64,000 bases of DNA, taken from the NCBI RefSeq assembly GCF_013389595.1, contig NZ_CP058306.1, positions 1,116,001-1,180,000 of the forward strand, read 5' to 3'. The notes beneath the pieces were generated by a model. That model saw nothing but the letters and a program-made list of their open reading frames with translations. It was not told the origin of the DNA and searched no databases. Source of the DNA: Flavobacterium sp. I3-2 (lineage in GTDB: Bacteria; Bacteroidota; Bacteroidia; Flavobacteriales; Flavobacteriaceae). Shown one piece after another: positions 34,993 through 42,977 of this stretch. The position numbers were made by a program, and so were the translations under genes. Position 1 is the stretch's first letter. Each line of letters opens with the position of its first letter.

Positions 34993-35784
34993 TTCAAAAT
35001 GTTTGAAGGTAAATCCAAAACTATTTTGAAATTTTTTACTTGAAACTATTCTGTTTTTTGGATTTTCGACCTTCTTAAAAGGAGCTAATTTTAATCCTAA
35101 ATTCTGAGCTGCTTTGTTGTAAAAAACTTCACGGGAATCGTATTGTGGATAAACCAAGTTATAGATTTCGTTTTTGATAGATTTATTGATTATATTGGAA
35201 ATAGCCTCAACAGCATCATACAAATGCAACATGTTTACTGGTTCGTTTCCGTTTTCGTTACTTTCTTTTTTAGCTAAAAATTTCACAGGTTGTCTTTCTT
35301 CGCCGAATAATCCACCTAATCGTAAAATCGTTGCGTTGAAATTTGTGTTTTTAAGCAAGCTTTCTTCATTGATGATAATTTCTTTTGCTCTGAGATTATC
35401 TTCTTTTAAAATTACTGATTCATCAACTTCATTTTCTAATCCATCATAAACTGATGTAGAACTGGTATAAATAATTTCTTTGATTTGATGTTTTTCTGCT
35501 TGCTCAATAATCCAATTCATTTTAGAAACGTATTCCATCATTTCAGAATTTTTTCTGTTTGGTGGAATGGTAACAATTAAAATCTCACAATCATTAAAAA
35601 AATCAGAAATTGTTTTTTCATTTTCAGTCGGAACTTTCATCAAAAATCCTGACAGATCGACATCAGAAAAAAGTTTTAATTTATTTTCTGATGTCGTACT
35701 TATTTTAATCTGATGCTTTTTGGCTAATTCTTTTCCTAACGGAAATCCCAACCAACCGCCACCAAGAATACTTATTTTTTTCAT
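34990..35784 (-). CDS. NAD(P)-dependent SDR-family epimerase/reductase-like protein
   Basis: 264 residues, start ATG at 35784. The Rossmann motif is ISILGGGWLGFPLG (residues 4-17), followed by IYTSSTSVYDG and a catalytic-type Tyr region. It resembles the YeeZ-like atypical SDRs that act on nucleotide sugars or unknown substrates. It overlaps the GNAT-nitrilase gene upstream by 4 nt and is translated with it. Confidence 0.8.
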   Translation of the reverse strand: MKKISILGGGWLGFPLGKELAKKHQIKISTTSENKLKLFSDVDLSGFLMKVPTENEKTISDFFNDCEILIVTIPPNRKNSEMMEYVSKMNWIIEQAEKHQIKEIIYTSSTSVYDGLENEVDESVILKEDNLRAKEIIINEESLLKNTNFNATILRLGGLFGEERQPVKFLAKKESNENGNEPVNMLHLYDAVEAISNIINKSIKNEIYNLVYPQYDSREVFYNKAAQNLGLKLAPFKKVENPKNRIVSSKKFQNSFGFTFKHFE

Positions 35785-37316
35785 TTAGCTTTTAGATTGT
35801 ATAAATCGGTACGTCGGTCTTTTTTAATTCGTACGCTTCCGTGTTCATGTAATTCTTTCAGTAAATTTAAGTCAACATCGACAATTAACGTCATTTCTGT
35901 GTTCGGAGTTGCTTCGGCTTTTACGCCATTTGTAGGAAAAGCAAAATCAGATGGAGTAAAAACCGCGGCTTGTCCAAACTGAATGTCCATATTATTTACT
36001 TTCGGTAAATTTCCAACACAACCTGTAATGGCTACATAACATTCGTTTTCAATGGCACGTGCTTGTGCGCAATTTCGAACTCGAGTATATCCATTTTGCG
36101 TATCTGTTAAATACGGAACAAATAAAATTTCCATTCCTTGGTCTGCCATTAAGCGTGAAAGTTCTGGGAACTCAACATCGTAACAAATAATAATTCCAAT
36201 TTTACCACAATCGGTATCAAAGGTTTGAATCACGTTTCCACCTTGCATTCCCCAATACATTCGCTCGTTTGGTGTAATGTGAATTTTGCGATACATTTCT
36301 GATGAGCCATCGCGTTTGCAAAGAAAACCAACATTATACAACATTTCATCTTCGTCGTCTAAATAAGGCATGCTTCCGGTAATGATGTTGATGTTATGTG
36401 CAATGGCAAATTCTTGGAATTTTTTTCGAATCGGTTCTGTAAATTTTGATATTTCACGAATGGCTTCAGACTCGGTCATGTGATTATAATCTGCCATCAG
36501 TGGTGCGATGAACAATTCTGGGAAACAAGCGAAATCACTTTCGTAACCAGAAACGGCATCGATAAAAAATTCGGCTTGGTCAAAAAATTCTTCTAAATTA
36601 TTTAACGAACGCATTTGCCATTGAATCAAACCTAAACGAACCACGCTTTTTTTAGCGTTGATTAAAGTTGGTGTTTTTTCGTACGAAATGTTATTCCATT
36701 CCAATAAAACCGCGTAATCTTTAGAGCTGTGGTCACCTTCGAGATAATTTCGCAGAATACGTTTGATGTGAAAGTCGTTATTTATTTGAAAAGAAATAAC
36801 CGAATCGTGAATTTCTGTATTTTTTACTTTTTCTAGATATTGTTTTGGAGTTAATTCCGAAGAATAATTATGATAATTTGGAATTCGTCCTGCAAAAATT
36901 ATGGACTTTAGATTCAACGTTTCACATAATTCTTTACGGGCATCGTACAAACGACGACCCAATCGCAAACCACGATATTCCGGATTTATAAAAACATCAA
37001 TTCCATATAAAACATCGCCATCTTCTTTGTGTGATTTGAATTTGCTATCAGTAACAATATCATTGTATTTATGGTTTGAAAGCGCTAAAGTTTCATCGAC
37101 AATCAAAGAAAGTGCAGCACCAACTACAACATCGTCAACTACAATTACAATTTGTCCTTCCGGAAATATTTTTAGTAAACGTTTAATTTCTTCCTTTTTC
37201 CAATATAAATCTTCGACATCTTCGTCAACATAAGATTCAACCATCGATTTTTTAAGTTCGATGTAATCTTCGATTTCAAGATTTCGTAGTTCAACTTTAT
37301 TAATTTCTCTTTCCAT
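35781..37316 (-). CDS. Bifunctional GNAT acetyltransferase / carbon-nitrogen hydrolase
   Basis: 511 residues, start ATG at 37316. Residues about 5-180 form a GNAT domain (NPEYRGLRLGRRLYDAR is the acetyl-CoA loop). Residues about 225-500 form a nitrilase-superfamily domain with the catalytic Glu in CFPELF, Lys in YRKIHIT and Cys near residue 377 in IICYDVEFPEL. This fusion is common in Bacteroidota; its substrate is unknown. The SDR gene downstream overlaps by 4 nt. Confidence 0.9.
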   Translation of the reverse strand: MEREINKVELRNLEIEDYIELKKSMVESYVDEDVEDLYWKKEEIKRLLKIFPEGQIVIVVDDVVVGAALSLIVDETLALSNHKYNDIVTDSKFKSHKEDGDVLYGIDVFINPEYRGLRLGRRLYDARKELCETLNLKSIIFAGRIPNYHNYSSELTPKQYLEKVKNTEIHDSVISFQINNDFHIKRILRNYLEGDHSSKDYAVLLEWNNISYEKTPTLINAKKSVVRLGLIQWQMRSLNNLEEFFDQAEFFIDAVSGYESDFACFPELFIAPLMADYNHMTESEAIREISKFTEPIRKKFQEFAIAHNINIITGSMPYLDDEDEMLYNVGFLCKRDGSSEMYRKIHITPNERMYWGMQGGNVIQTFDTDCGKIGIIICYDVEFPELSRLMADQGMEILFVPYLTDTQNGYTRVRNCAQARAIENECYVAITGCVGNLPKVNNMDIQFGQAAVFTPSDFAFPTNGVKAEATPNTEMTLIVDVDLNLLKELHEHGSVRIKKDRRTDLYNLKAK

Positions 37317-37375
37317 TTTTTTTCTTCGTTTTATCTAAATTACTAAAATTCGATTTAAAGAAAGAGATTATTTTA

Positions 37376-37855
37376 CTAAAGATTGGTTAAATAAAAATCT
37401 CGAAAATTTGGTCGATTAGTTAATGGTGAAAATGACCACGGAATGGAACTTAAAATAATGATTAATATGATAATAAATCGTTTTAAGAAATAAGTTACCG
37501 CTTTTGTTGTATTGATTTTATTTCGAACTTTAAATGTAAAATAATTAAACAAAATGATTCCTAAAAGCATCATTGAAGGATGTTCGAGTCCGAAAAAGCG
37601 AGGTTGACGCATTTTTACGGTTTCTTGAAAATTGTCCCAAAGTAAATAAACCAATTGACTTTTTGAGAAAAGCAAAATTCCGATCACTAATTGTACATTT
37701 AAAATCCAACATGTGATTTGTAGTAAACGGTAATTTTTTATAGAGAAAGTTTCTTTTGTAAAATATTTGTAAGTAAAAAGTGCAATTGTGATTAGTAAGA
37801 GAATTATAACCAACCAACGAAACAACGAATGAAAAGCTAATAAATTTGAAAACAT
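37376..37855 (-). CDS. Four-helix membrane protein (cytochrome-b-like)
   Basis: 159 residues, start ATG at 37855. Hydrophobic helices at about 8-28, 46-66, 88-108 and 122-142. Conserved-looking histidines (AFHSLFRW and LEHPSMM) occur at helix ends, as in flavobacterial proteins often labelled cytochrome b, but haem binding cannot be shown. It follows the zinc-ribbon gene by 3 bp. Confidence 0.65.
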   Translation of the reverse strand: MFSNLLAFHSLFRWLVIILLLITIALFTYKYFTKETFSIKNYRLLQITCWILNVQLVIGILLFSKSQLVYLLWDNFQETVKMRQPRFFGLEHPSMMLLGIILFNYFTFKVRNKINTTKAVTYFLKRFIIILIIILSSIPWSFSPLTNRPNFRDFYLTNL

Positions 37856-37858
37856 TTT

Positions 37859-38209
37859 TTATGAATTGCGTTTTACTACGATAAACCAATCATTTTCTAT
37901 CGGCATATAACCTTGGTCGTAAACAAAAAAATATGTGGTTCCGGTTTTTGTTGTGTAAATTGAAGTAAAATATTCAAACTCAAAACCCAGTTGAAGAAGT
38001 TTTGTGCGTGTAGTTTTTGTTTTATCTTCTGGATTTAATTCGCAAAGAATACGATAATTTTTGCGTAATCGGTTATTGATATTACGCATTAAATTGGTAG
38101 CATCTTTATTTTGTTTGTTGTTGTATGAATTTCTACAACCATCGTTACAAAATTTTTTATCTTCTCTACCAATAATTTTATCGCCACATTCTAAGCAAAT
38201 TTTACTCAT
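37859..38209 (-). CDS. Small zinc-ribbon protein
   Basis: 116 residues, start ATG at 38209. The N-terminal CLECGDKIIGREDKKFCNDGC holds a CX2C...CX3C-type metal site. The rest is a basic helix plus a beta-rich end (TTYFFVYDQGYMPI). The layout matches a family of uncharacterised flavobacterial proteins. It lies 3 bp upstream of the four-helix membrane gene, so co-expression is likely. Confidence 0.7.
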   Translation of the reverse strand: MSKICLECGDKIIGREDKKFCNDGCRNSYNNKQNKDATNLMRNINNRLRKNYRILCELNPEDKTKTTRTKLLQLGFEFEYFTSIYTTKTGTTYFFVYDQGYMPIENDWFIVVKRNS

Positions 38210-38284
38210 TTTTCTTTTAAAAATACAAAACTAATTTCAATTTAAAATAAAAAAAGCGAAGTCATTAACTCGCTCGATGTTTTA

Positions 38285-38743
38285 CTAATTTAAAAGTTGT
38301 AAATGTTTCATGATTTCTGTTCGAACTTCCATATAATTTTTCATATATAAGCTCGACATTACAGCAACCGATTTATTATTTTTGATTAAATATAAATGTT
38401 CTTGATGTTGTCCTCTAACTTTAAAATCGCGAATTACAAAACCTTGTAAATCTTTCCAATTATGTTGACGTTGCGTTCCGATACCTAATAATTGTTTCAT
38501 CACAATCTTTTCTTCGTTTAAAACGAATTTTGCCATTCGGATGTTCATTTCAACAAAAAAACCCCAAATAACAACGGCTAAAATTAAAAGTACAGCAAAA
38601 ATTAAAAATAGAATTATTTGCCAGTTATAATCACCATTCGTAAAGCTAAGAACTTTTCGGACTAAATAGGCAGAAATAACAGGAAATGAAATTACTAAAA
38701 TGCTATAAAAATATGCGGTATTAGAAAATTTTGAAGTTACCAT
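38285..38743 (-). CDS. Membrane protein with PH-like C-terminal domain
   Basis: 152 residues, start ATG at 38743. Two TM helices (about 10-27 and 40-64) precede a soluble domain (ARMAKFVLNEEKIVMKQLLG and following strands) resembling the bacterial PH fold. Function unknown. Confidence 0.6.
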   Translation of the reverse strand: MVTSKFSNTAYFYSILVISFPVISAYLVRKVLSFTNGDYNWQIILFLIFAVLLILAVVIWGFFVEMNIRMAKFVLNEEKIVMKQLLGIGTQRQHNWKDLQGFVIRDFKVRGQHQEHLYLIKNNKSVAVMSSLYMKNYMEVRTEIMKHLQLLN

Positions 38744-38981
38744 TTTTTAATTTTTTACAAAAATAACCATTATCAAGTACAAGTTTAGATAATTTTTTAT
38801 TAAAAGTTTTAGTCTTGATTTTATTGATTTATACTGAGGTTGCGTCAATGGTTTAGCGACCAATAAGCGACAACAAACGCTTACAATCGATTTTAAATGA
38901 TTACTTACCGATTATAATTTGATAAGTGTTGCAACTTTGCTCCAGAAACAAATCGAATGTTTAATTTTAAATTTATATGCC

Positions 38982-39308
38982 ATGAGTACTTTAAGAAACA
39001 GCGTAAGATTAATAGGACGCGTAGGAAACAATCCAGAAGTTAAAAATTTTGACGGTGGAAAAAAAGTTGCAACTTTAACTTTAGCAACAAATGAAGTTTA
39101 TTATAACGATAAAAATGAAAAGATTGAAACTACCCAATGGCACAATTTGGTTGCTTGGGGAAAAGTTGCAGAAATCATTGAAAAATTCGTAGAAAAAGGA
39201 AAAGAGATCGCAATCGAAGGAAAGTTAACCTATCGTAACTACGAAGATAAAGATGGAAATAAACGTTATGTTACAGAGATAGTAGTTAATGAAATTGTAT
39301 TGTTTTAA
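38982..39308 (+). CDS. ssb: Single-stranded DNA-binding protein, short form
   Basis: 108 residues from the ATG at 38982; the in-frame upstream extension lacks SSB sequence and is rejected. The OB fold is complete: LRNSVRLIGRVGNNPE, TLATNEVYYND, TTQWHNLVAWGKVAEI, KGKEIAIEGKLTYRNYEDKDG. It ends at VNEIVLF without the acidic, Phe-ending tail that recruits repair proteins in typical SSBs. It is a lone gene with its own terminator. Confidence 0.93.
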   Translation: MSTLRNSVRLIGRVGNNPEVKNFDGGKKVATLTLATNEVYYNDKNEKIETTQWHNLVAWGKVAEIIEKFVEKGKEIAIEGKLTYRNYEDKDGNKRYVTEIVVNEIVLF

Positions 39309-39328
39309 TGCTATCTTATTATAATAAA

Positions 39329-39365
39329 AACGAGCTTGAGAAAAATAATCAAGCTCGTTTTTTTA
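39329..39365 (+). terminator. Terminator of ssb (bidirectional)
   Basis: AACGAGCTTGA / TCAAGCTCGTT, 11-bp stem, T-run on the + side and A-run on the - side, shared with the convergent beta-propeller gene. Confidence 0.85.
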
Positions 39366-40637
39366 TTGAAAATATTTGATTTGATTTTTTTCTATTTCAT
39401 TCGGTTTTGAAACATACGGAATGATTAATTCCATTTTTTTGGTTTGCAAATCAACTTCAACAATTCCGTTTAACGAAAGATAAATCAGGTTGTTGTTTTT
39501 ATTGATTTCAATATTCGAGATTGGATTTAGATTTGAATCTGAAGTTTCTAATTCAAAAATTAATTTACCATTTAGATCAATCATAAAAATTTTGTTTTTA
39601 GAAAATGCAGTAATTTTATCTTTAGTGAGTTGCCAATTTTCGATGGCTTCATTGTGTTCAAAAATCCAAGCTTCATTTCCATTATCAATATTCAAAGCAA
39701 TAATTGCGTCTTTTGAATCGTTTTCTGATCTAAGATTTACAATATAAAAATCTTTGGTTAATTCGGTATTATAGTTAGCTAAATATCTGTATTTGGTTGA
39801 TTTATATTTCCATTCAAACAAATCTGTTCTATCGATAAAATTGTTAGTTGGATCAGTAATATCGCCACCTTTTGCCAGTCCTATTTCATTAGTTGCTAAA
39901 GCATAAATAACACCCATTTCATCGCCAAAAAACAAACGATTTTCATTAGATTGAATTTGAATGTAAAGCGGATTTTCAAAAGCAGCATCTTCATACAGAC
40001 CGTTACTTGCCAGAGTTCCTTCTTTATAGTGCTTGTCTAAATAAACAGCTGAGGTTATATAAATATTCGTGTTGCTTTCTACAGGTTTAAAAAAATTATA
40101 GAAAGTTGAATTTTCGTCCACAAAATTTATCTTTCCATCTTTCTTGTTGATAATGTAAAATTTGGATCTGTTTTGATAATCTCTTTTGCACGAAGCAATG
40201 TAAACGAAATCGTTATAGATTAAAGGTTGGCTCATAAAAATGGAACTCTCGTTTATACTTTCGTTTAATATGGTCTCACAATTTTCATTTATTGTTGCAT
40301 ACGAAATTTCGTTGAAAGTACTCAAATCATGTGGCGCATGAATCCAATTTAATTTTCCAGAGTTTATTTGAGCTGAGATAAACCGACCACTTTCAAACGG
40401 AAGATAAATATTTTCGCTATCGTAAGAAAATAAATTTCTGTTTAAACCTTGGTTAACATCTTCTTTTGAGGCATATTCCCAATTCACTTTTTTGGTTTCT
40501 AGATTGAAATTTATCAATTTTCCTTTGCTTGAAACAATTAGCGTTTCGTTCGGAACAACAACATTGATTTTTTTTGTTGCGTTGTTACAACTCGAAAATA
40601 TAAGTAAAATTAGTAATTTATAGATGTTGCTTTTCAT
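39363..40637 (-). CDS. PQQ-like beta-propeller lipoprotein
   Basis: 424 residues, start ATG at 40637. Lipoprotein signal with lipobox FSSC (Cys17 region). The body shows repeats of a beta-propeller blade: TLIVSSKGKLINFNLETKKVNWEY, then further 'FSYDSENIYLPFESGRF' and 'GVIYALATNE' type units. Likely a periplasmic scaffold or sensor; no PQQ-ligand set is evident. Function unknown. Confidence 0.75.
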   Translation of the reverse strand: MKSNIYKLLILLIFSSCNNATKKINVVVPNETLIVSSKGKLINFNLETKKVNWEYASKEDVNQGLNRNLFSYDSENIYLPFESGRFISAQINSGKLNWIHAPHDLSTFNEISYATINENCETILNESINESSIFMSQPLIYNDFVYIASCKRDYQNRSKFYIINKKDGKINFVDENSTFYNFFKPVESNTNIYITSAVYLDKHYKEGTLASNGLYEDAAFENPLYIQIQSNENRLFFGDEMGVIYALATNEIGLAKGGDITDPTNNFIDRTDLFEWKYKSTKYRYLANYNTELTKDFYIVNLRSENDSKDAIIALNIDNGNEAWIFEHNEAIENWQLTKDKITAFSKNKIFMIDLNGKLIFELETSDSNLNPISNIEINKNNNLIYLSLNGIVEVDLQTKKMELIIPYVSKPNEIEKNQIKYFQ

Positions 40638-40729
40638 GTCTTTTTTTAATAAAGATATTTTATTTTTAACATATTATATAATAAATATTTGTTTTTTTAG
40701 TTATGAATTAAACTAATTTATTTGAAATA

Positions 40730-41443
40730 TGAAGTTTTTAGTGGTGATGTTTTTTTAAATTTCTTTATCTGTTTTTCACAAAAATGCGGAATTGCAACTT
40801 ATGATTTTAAAATTTTAGATTCGGAAGATACTCAGTCTCCATTGTTTGATATTTTGCGAGCTGACAGTGAATTGATCGAAATAAGTTTACACTTTAATCA
40901 AAATTATTCTCTTTATGAAATAAAAAAACTTGAAGGTTCTACAAATTTGGCTCGAGAAATTGCATTAGCGACAATCCTGTTTTATATTCAAAAAATGAAG
41001 ATTTATTTAAATTTAATAACAGTGAATTTATGTATATCATACCAGCAAAAAAATATGTTGTAAACAAGAGCAATTTAAAATGGGTAATTCATGATGAATC
41101 AAAGATGATTAATGATTTTTTATGTTTTAAAGCTACTTCAAGTTATTCAGGTTTAACAACAAAAGGTGAGTTTACTACAAGAAATGTAACTGCTTGGTTT
41201 GCGCCAGAAATAAATATACAATATGGTCCAGGTTTCTTTTCAAATTTACCTGGTTTAATAGTAGAAGTACAATATGATACCTATTTTTTATTGGGATTAA
41301 CTAAAATTTCTTATTCTGATTGTAACGAAATGTTTGTTGACACAAATATAGTAGGAGAAGATATAGATGATAAAGAATTTGATAGAATTCAAGCTCCTTT
41401 TTTAAAAAACGAATTTGAAGATTTTTATAAAAACAAACCTTGA
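40730..41443 (+). pseudogene. GLPGLI-family protein, broken by two frameshifts
   Basis: Joining three frame segments restores a GLPGLI protein. Signal peptide MKFLVVMFF switches frame in the T7 run near 40748-40754; the body switches again in the A-run near 40990-40998 (IQ then NEDLFKFNN); the last part has VTAWFAPEI and the family motif LPGLI. The family is restricted to Bacteroidota and usually sits beside outer-membrane receptors, as here. Both shifts are in homopolymers, so assembly error is possible but three neighbouring genes are affected. Confidence 0.75.
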
Positions 41444-41662
41444 AACCAATTTCATTTTTTTTGCCTTACAACAACAAGTTAAAAACATCCCCGAAAACAG
41501 TGATTTTTACCTAAGTAACTAAAAAACATTGTTTTGTGTTATTATTATTATTATTATTATAATTATTATTGGCTATCTGAAATTTCCGGAAAAAATTAAG
41601 ATAGTCGGTGTATTTAGGTTACGACTTTAAGAATAAACCTATCTAACCTAAATTTTTATAAA
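41444..41662. promoter_or_regulatory. Leader with ATT repeat and two hairpins
   Basis: Contains a coding-like scrap (around 41466-41521), a TTA/ATT triplet tract (41539-41571), then the stems GGCTATCT / AGATAGTC and TTTAGGTT / AACCTAAA just before the first small secreted gene. A similar ATT tract plus leader precedes 49929. Confidence 0.4.
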
Positions 41663-41929
41663 ATGAAAAAAATGATATTTTCTGCTATCGCAATGGTAGC
41701 GTTTGCGAGCTCATCAAAGGCTCAAGATTTATATATACCTATAACGTATTTACCTTATTATTGTTTGGGAGCAGCTAGCGCAGCAGCAACTGAATTAAAT
41801 GAGTTAGGAATTGAGAATGTTCAAAATTCAAATGGACAATATTTAAGTGAAGCGATATTTATTAATACTTTTAATGCTTGTATGTTAAGTTGGAAAGGAA
41901 CTAAAAATCCGAATGTAATATCTAAATAA
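41663..41929 (+). CDS. Small secreted two-Cys protein, paralogue 1
   Basis: 88 residues with a Sec signal peptide ending SKAQ (about residue 21). The mature part has exactly two Cys separated by 38 residues, a small-residue helix (LGAASAAATEL) and the words GIEN and SNG. The next gene, 7 bp downstream, is a clear paralogue with the same spacing. No family known to me matches. It sits between two broken GLPGLI genes but is itself intact. Confidence 0.75.
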   Translation: MKKMIFSAIAMVAFASSSKAQDLYIPITYLPYYCLGAASAAATELNELGIENVQNSNGQYLSEAIFINTFNACMLSWKGTKNPNVISK

Positions 41930-41936
41930 GTTTCAT

Positions 41937-42206
41937 ATGAAAAAAATTTTAACCTTAATAATAACAGTTGGTTCTTTTACTTTAGTGAATGCTCAAGATG
42001 GAAAAAATGGGTCAATTCAACAGCAACCATCAACTATCACACCTGTTGTAGAGTTAAGTGTTAGATGTGGTAATGCGGCAAATGCAGCAGTTAATACATT
42101 AAGAGAGTTTGGTATTGAAAATACCATGCAATCTAATGGGCTAACAACATATCAAAACCTTTATTTAGCAACTTATACAGGTTGTATGAATCCTAAAAAA
42201 AAGTAA
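41937..42206 (+). CDS. Small secreted two-Cys protein, paralogue 2
   Basis: 89 residues, signal peptide ending VNAQ. Two Cys 38 residues apart, a GNAANAAVNTL helix, then GIEN and SNG, aligning gaplessly with paralogue 1 from the first Cys on. The intervening mature N-terminus is Gln/Pro/Thr-rich and differs. Probably a duplicated secreted factor co-transcribed with paralogue 1; function unknown. Confidence 0.75.
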   Translation: MKKILTLIITVGSFTLVNAQDGKNGSIQQQPSTITPVVELSVRCGNAANAAVNTLREFGIENTMQSNGLTTYQNLYLATYTGCMNPKKK

Positions 42207-42216
42207 TAAAAAACAT

Positions 42217-42238
42217 GAGGGCATAAAAACATGCCCTC
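42217..42238 (+). other. Perfect hairpin between small secreted genes and GLPGLI gene
   Basis: GAGGGCAT / ATGCCCTC, 8 bp, loop AAAAAC. It lacks a T-run, so it is an RNA-stabilising or processing stem rather than a standard terminator. Confidence 0.55.
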
Positions 42239-42254
42239 TAATTCATTCAAAAAC

Positions 42255-42968
42255 ATGAAAAAAACAATATTTATATTCACTTTTTTTATTCTATTTATAA
42301 GTAATGCACAAACAAATAATATCAAAATTATTTACGATATAAAACTTGTAGAAGAAAATTTTAAAAATACTGATAGTCCAATATTTTTTAGATTGAACTT
42401 TAACGCTGAAAATACTCAATTAATTTTTGAAAAATATGACAGCGTTTCTTCATCTTATTTAATTAATGATTCGGAAATTGATCCAACTTTGTATTCATTA
42501 ATAAATTTATTTTATCCTCAATATCATAGTTTCGATAATAAGACGACATTTTCATACCAAAATCAAAATTTTTTATTAAAAAATGTAGATTATTTACTAG
42601 ATATTACAGATAATTATGTATGGGATTTTTTAGATGAAACTAAAGAAATTGGCAATTATTTATGCTACAAGGCAGTTTTGAAAAGCATTGAAAATTCAAA
42701 AGGTAGCTTTTATCCTGTAACAGTTTGGTATTGCCCAGCTATACCAATTGAAGCAGGTTTTAAAAATTACAACAATTTACCAGGAGCAGTATTGGAATTA
42801 CATGAAAAACATATAGCTTATTTGGCTACAAATATCATATTCAATTAAACTGAAAAAATTGAAATTCCTAATCTTCCAATACTTACTATCGAAGAATTTC
42901 AAAAAAAATTAGAACAAGCTAAAAAAGATAATCCTGAAATGTTTCCTGATTTTAAATCAAATAATTAA
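42255..42968 (+). pseudogene. GLPGLI-family protein with premature stop
   Basis: The start is the ATG at 42255, which gives the signal peptide ending SNAQ; the earlier in-frame ATG lies inside the hairpin. The frame stops at 42846-42848 (TAA) but continues in the same frame for another 39 codons (TEKIEIPNLPILTIEEFQ, then a Lys-rich tail) to 42968. The motif VTVWYCPAI and a degenerate NLPGAV in place of LPGLI are visible. A single substitution would restore a full-length protein. Confidence 0.7.
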
Positions 42969-42977
42969 TACAAAACT

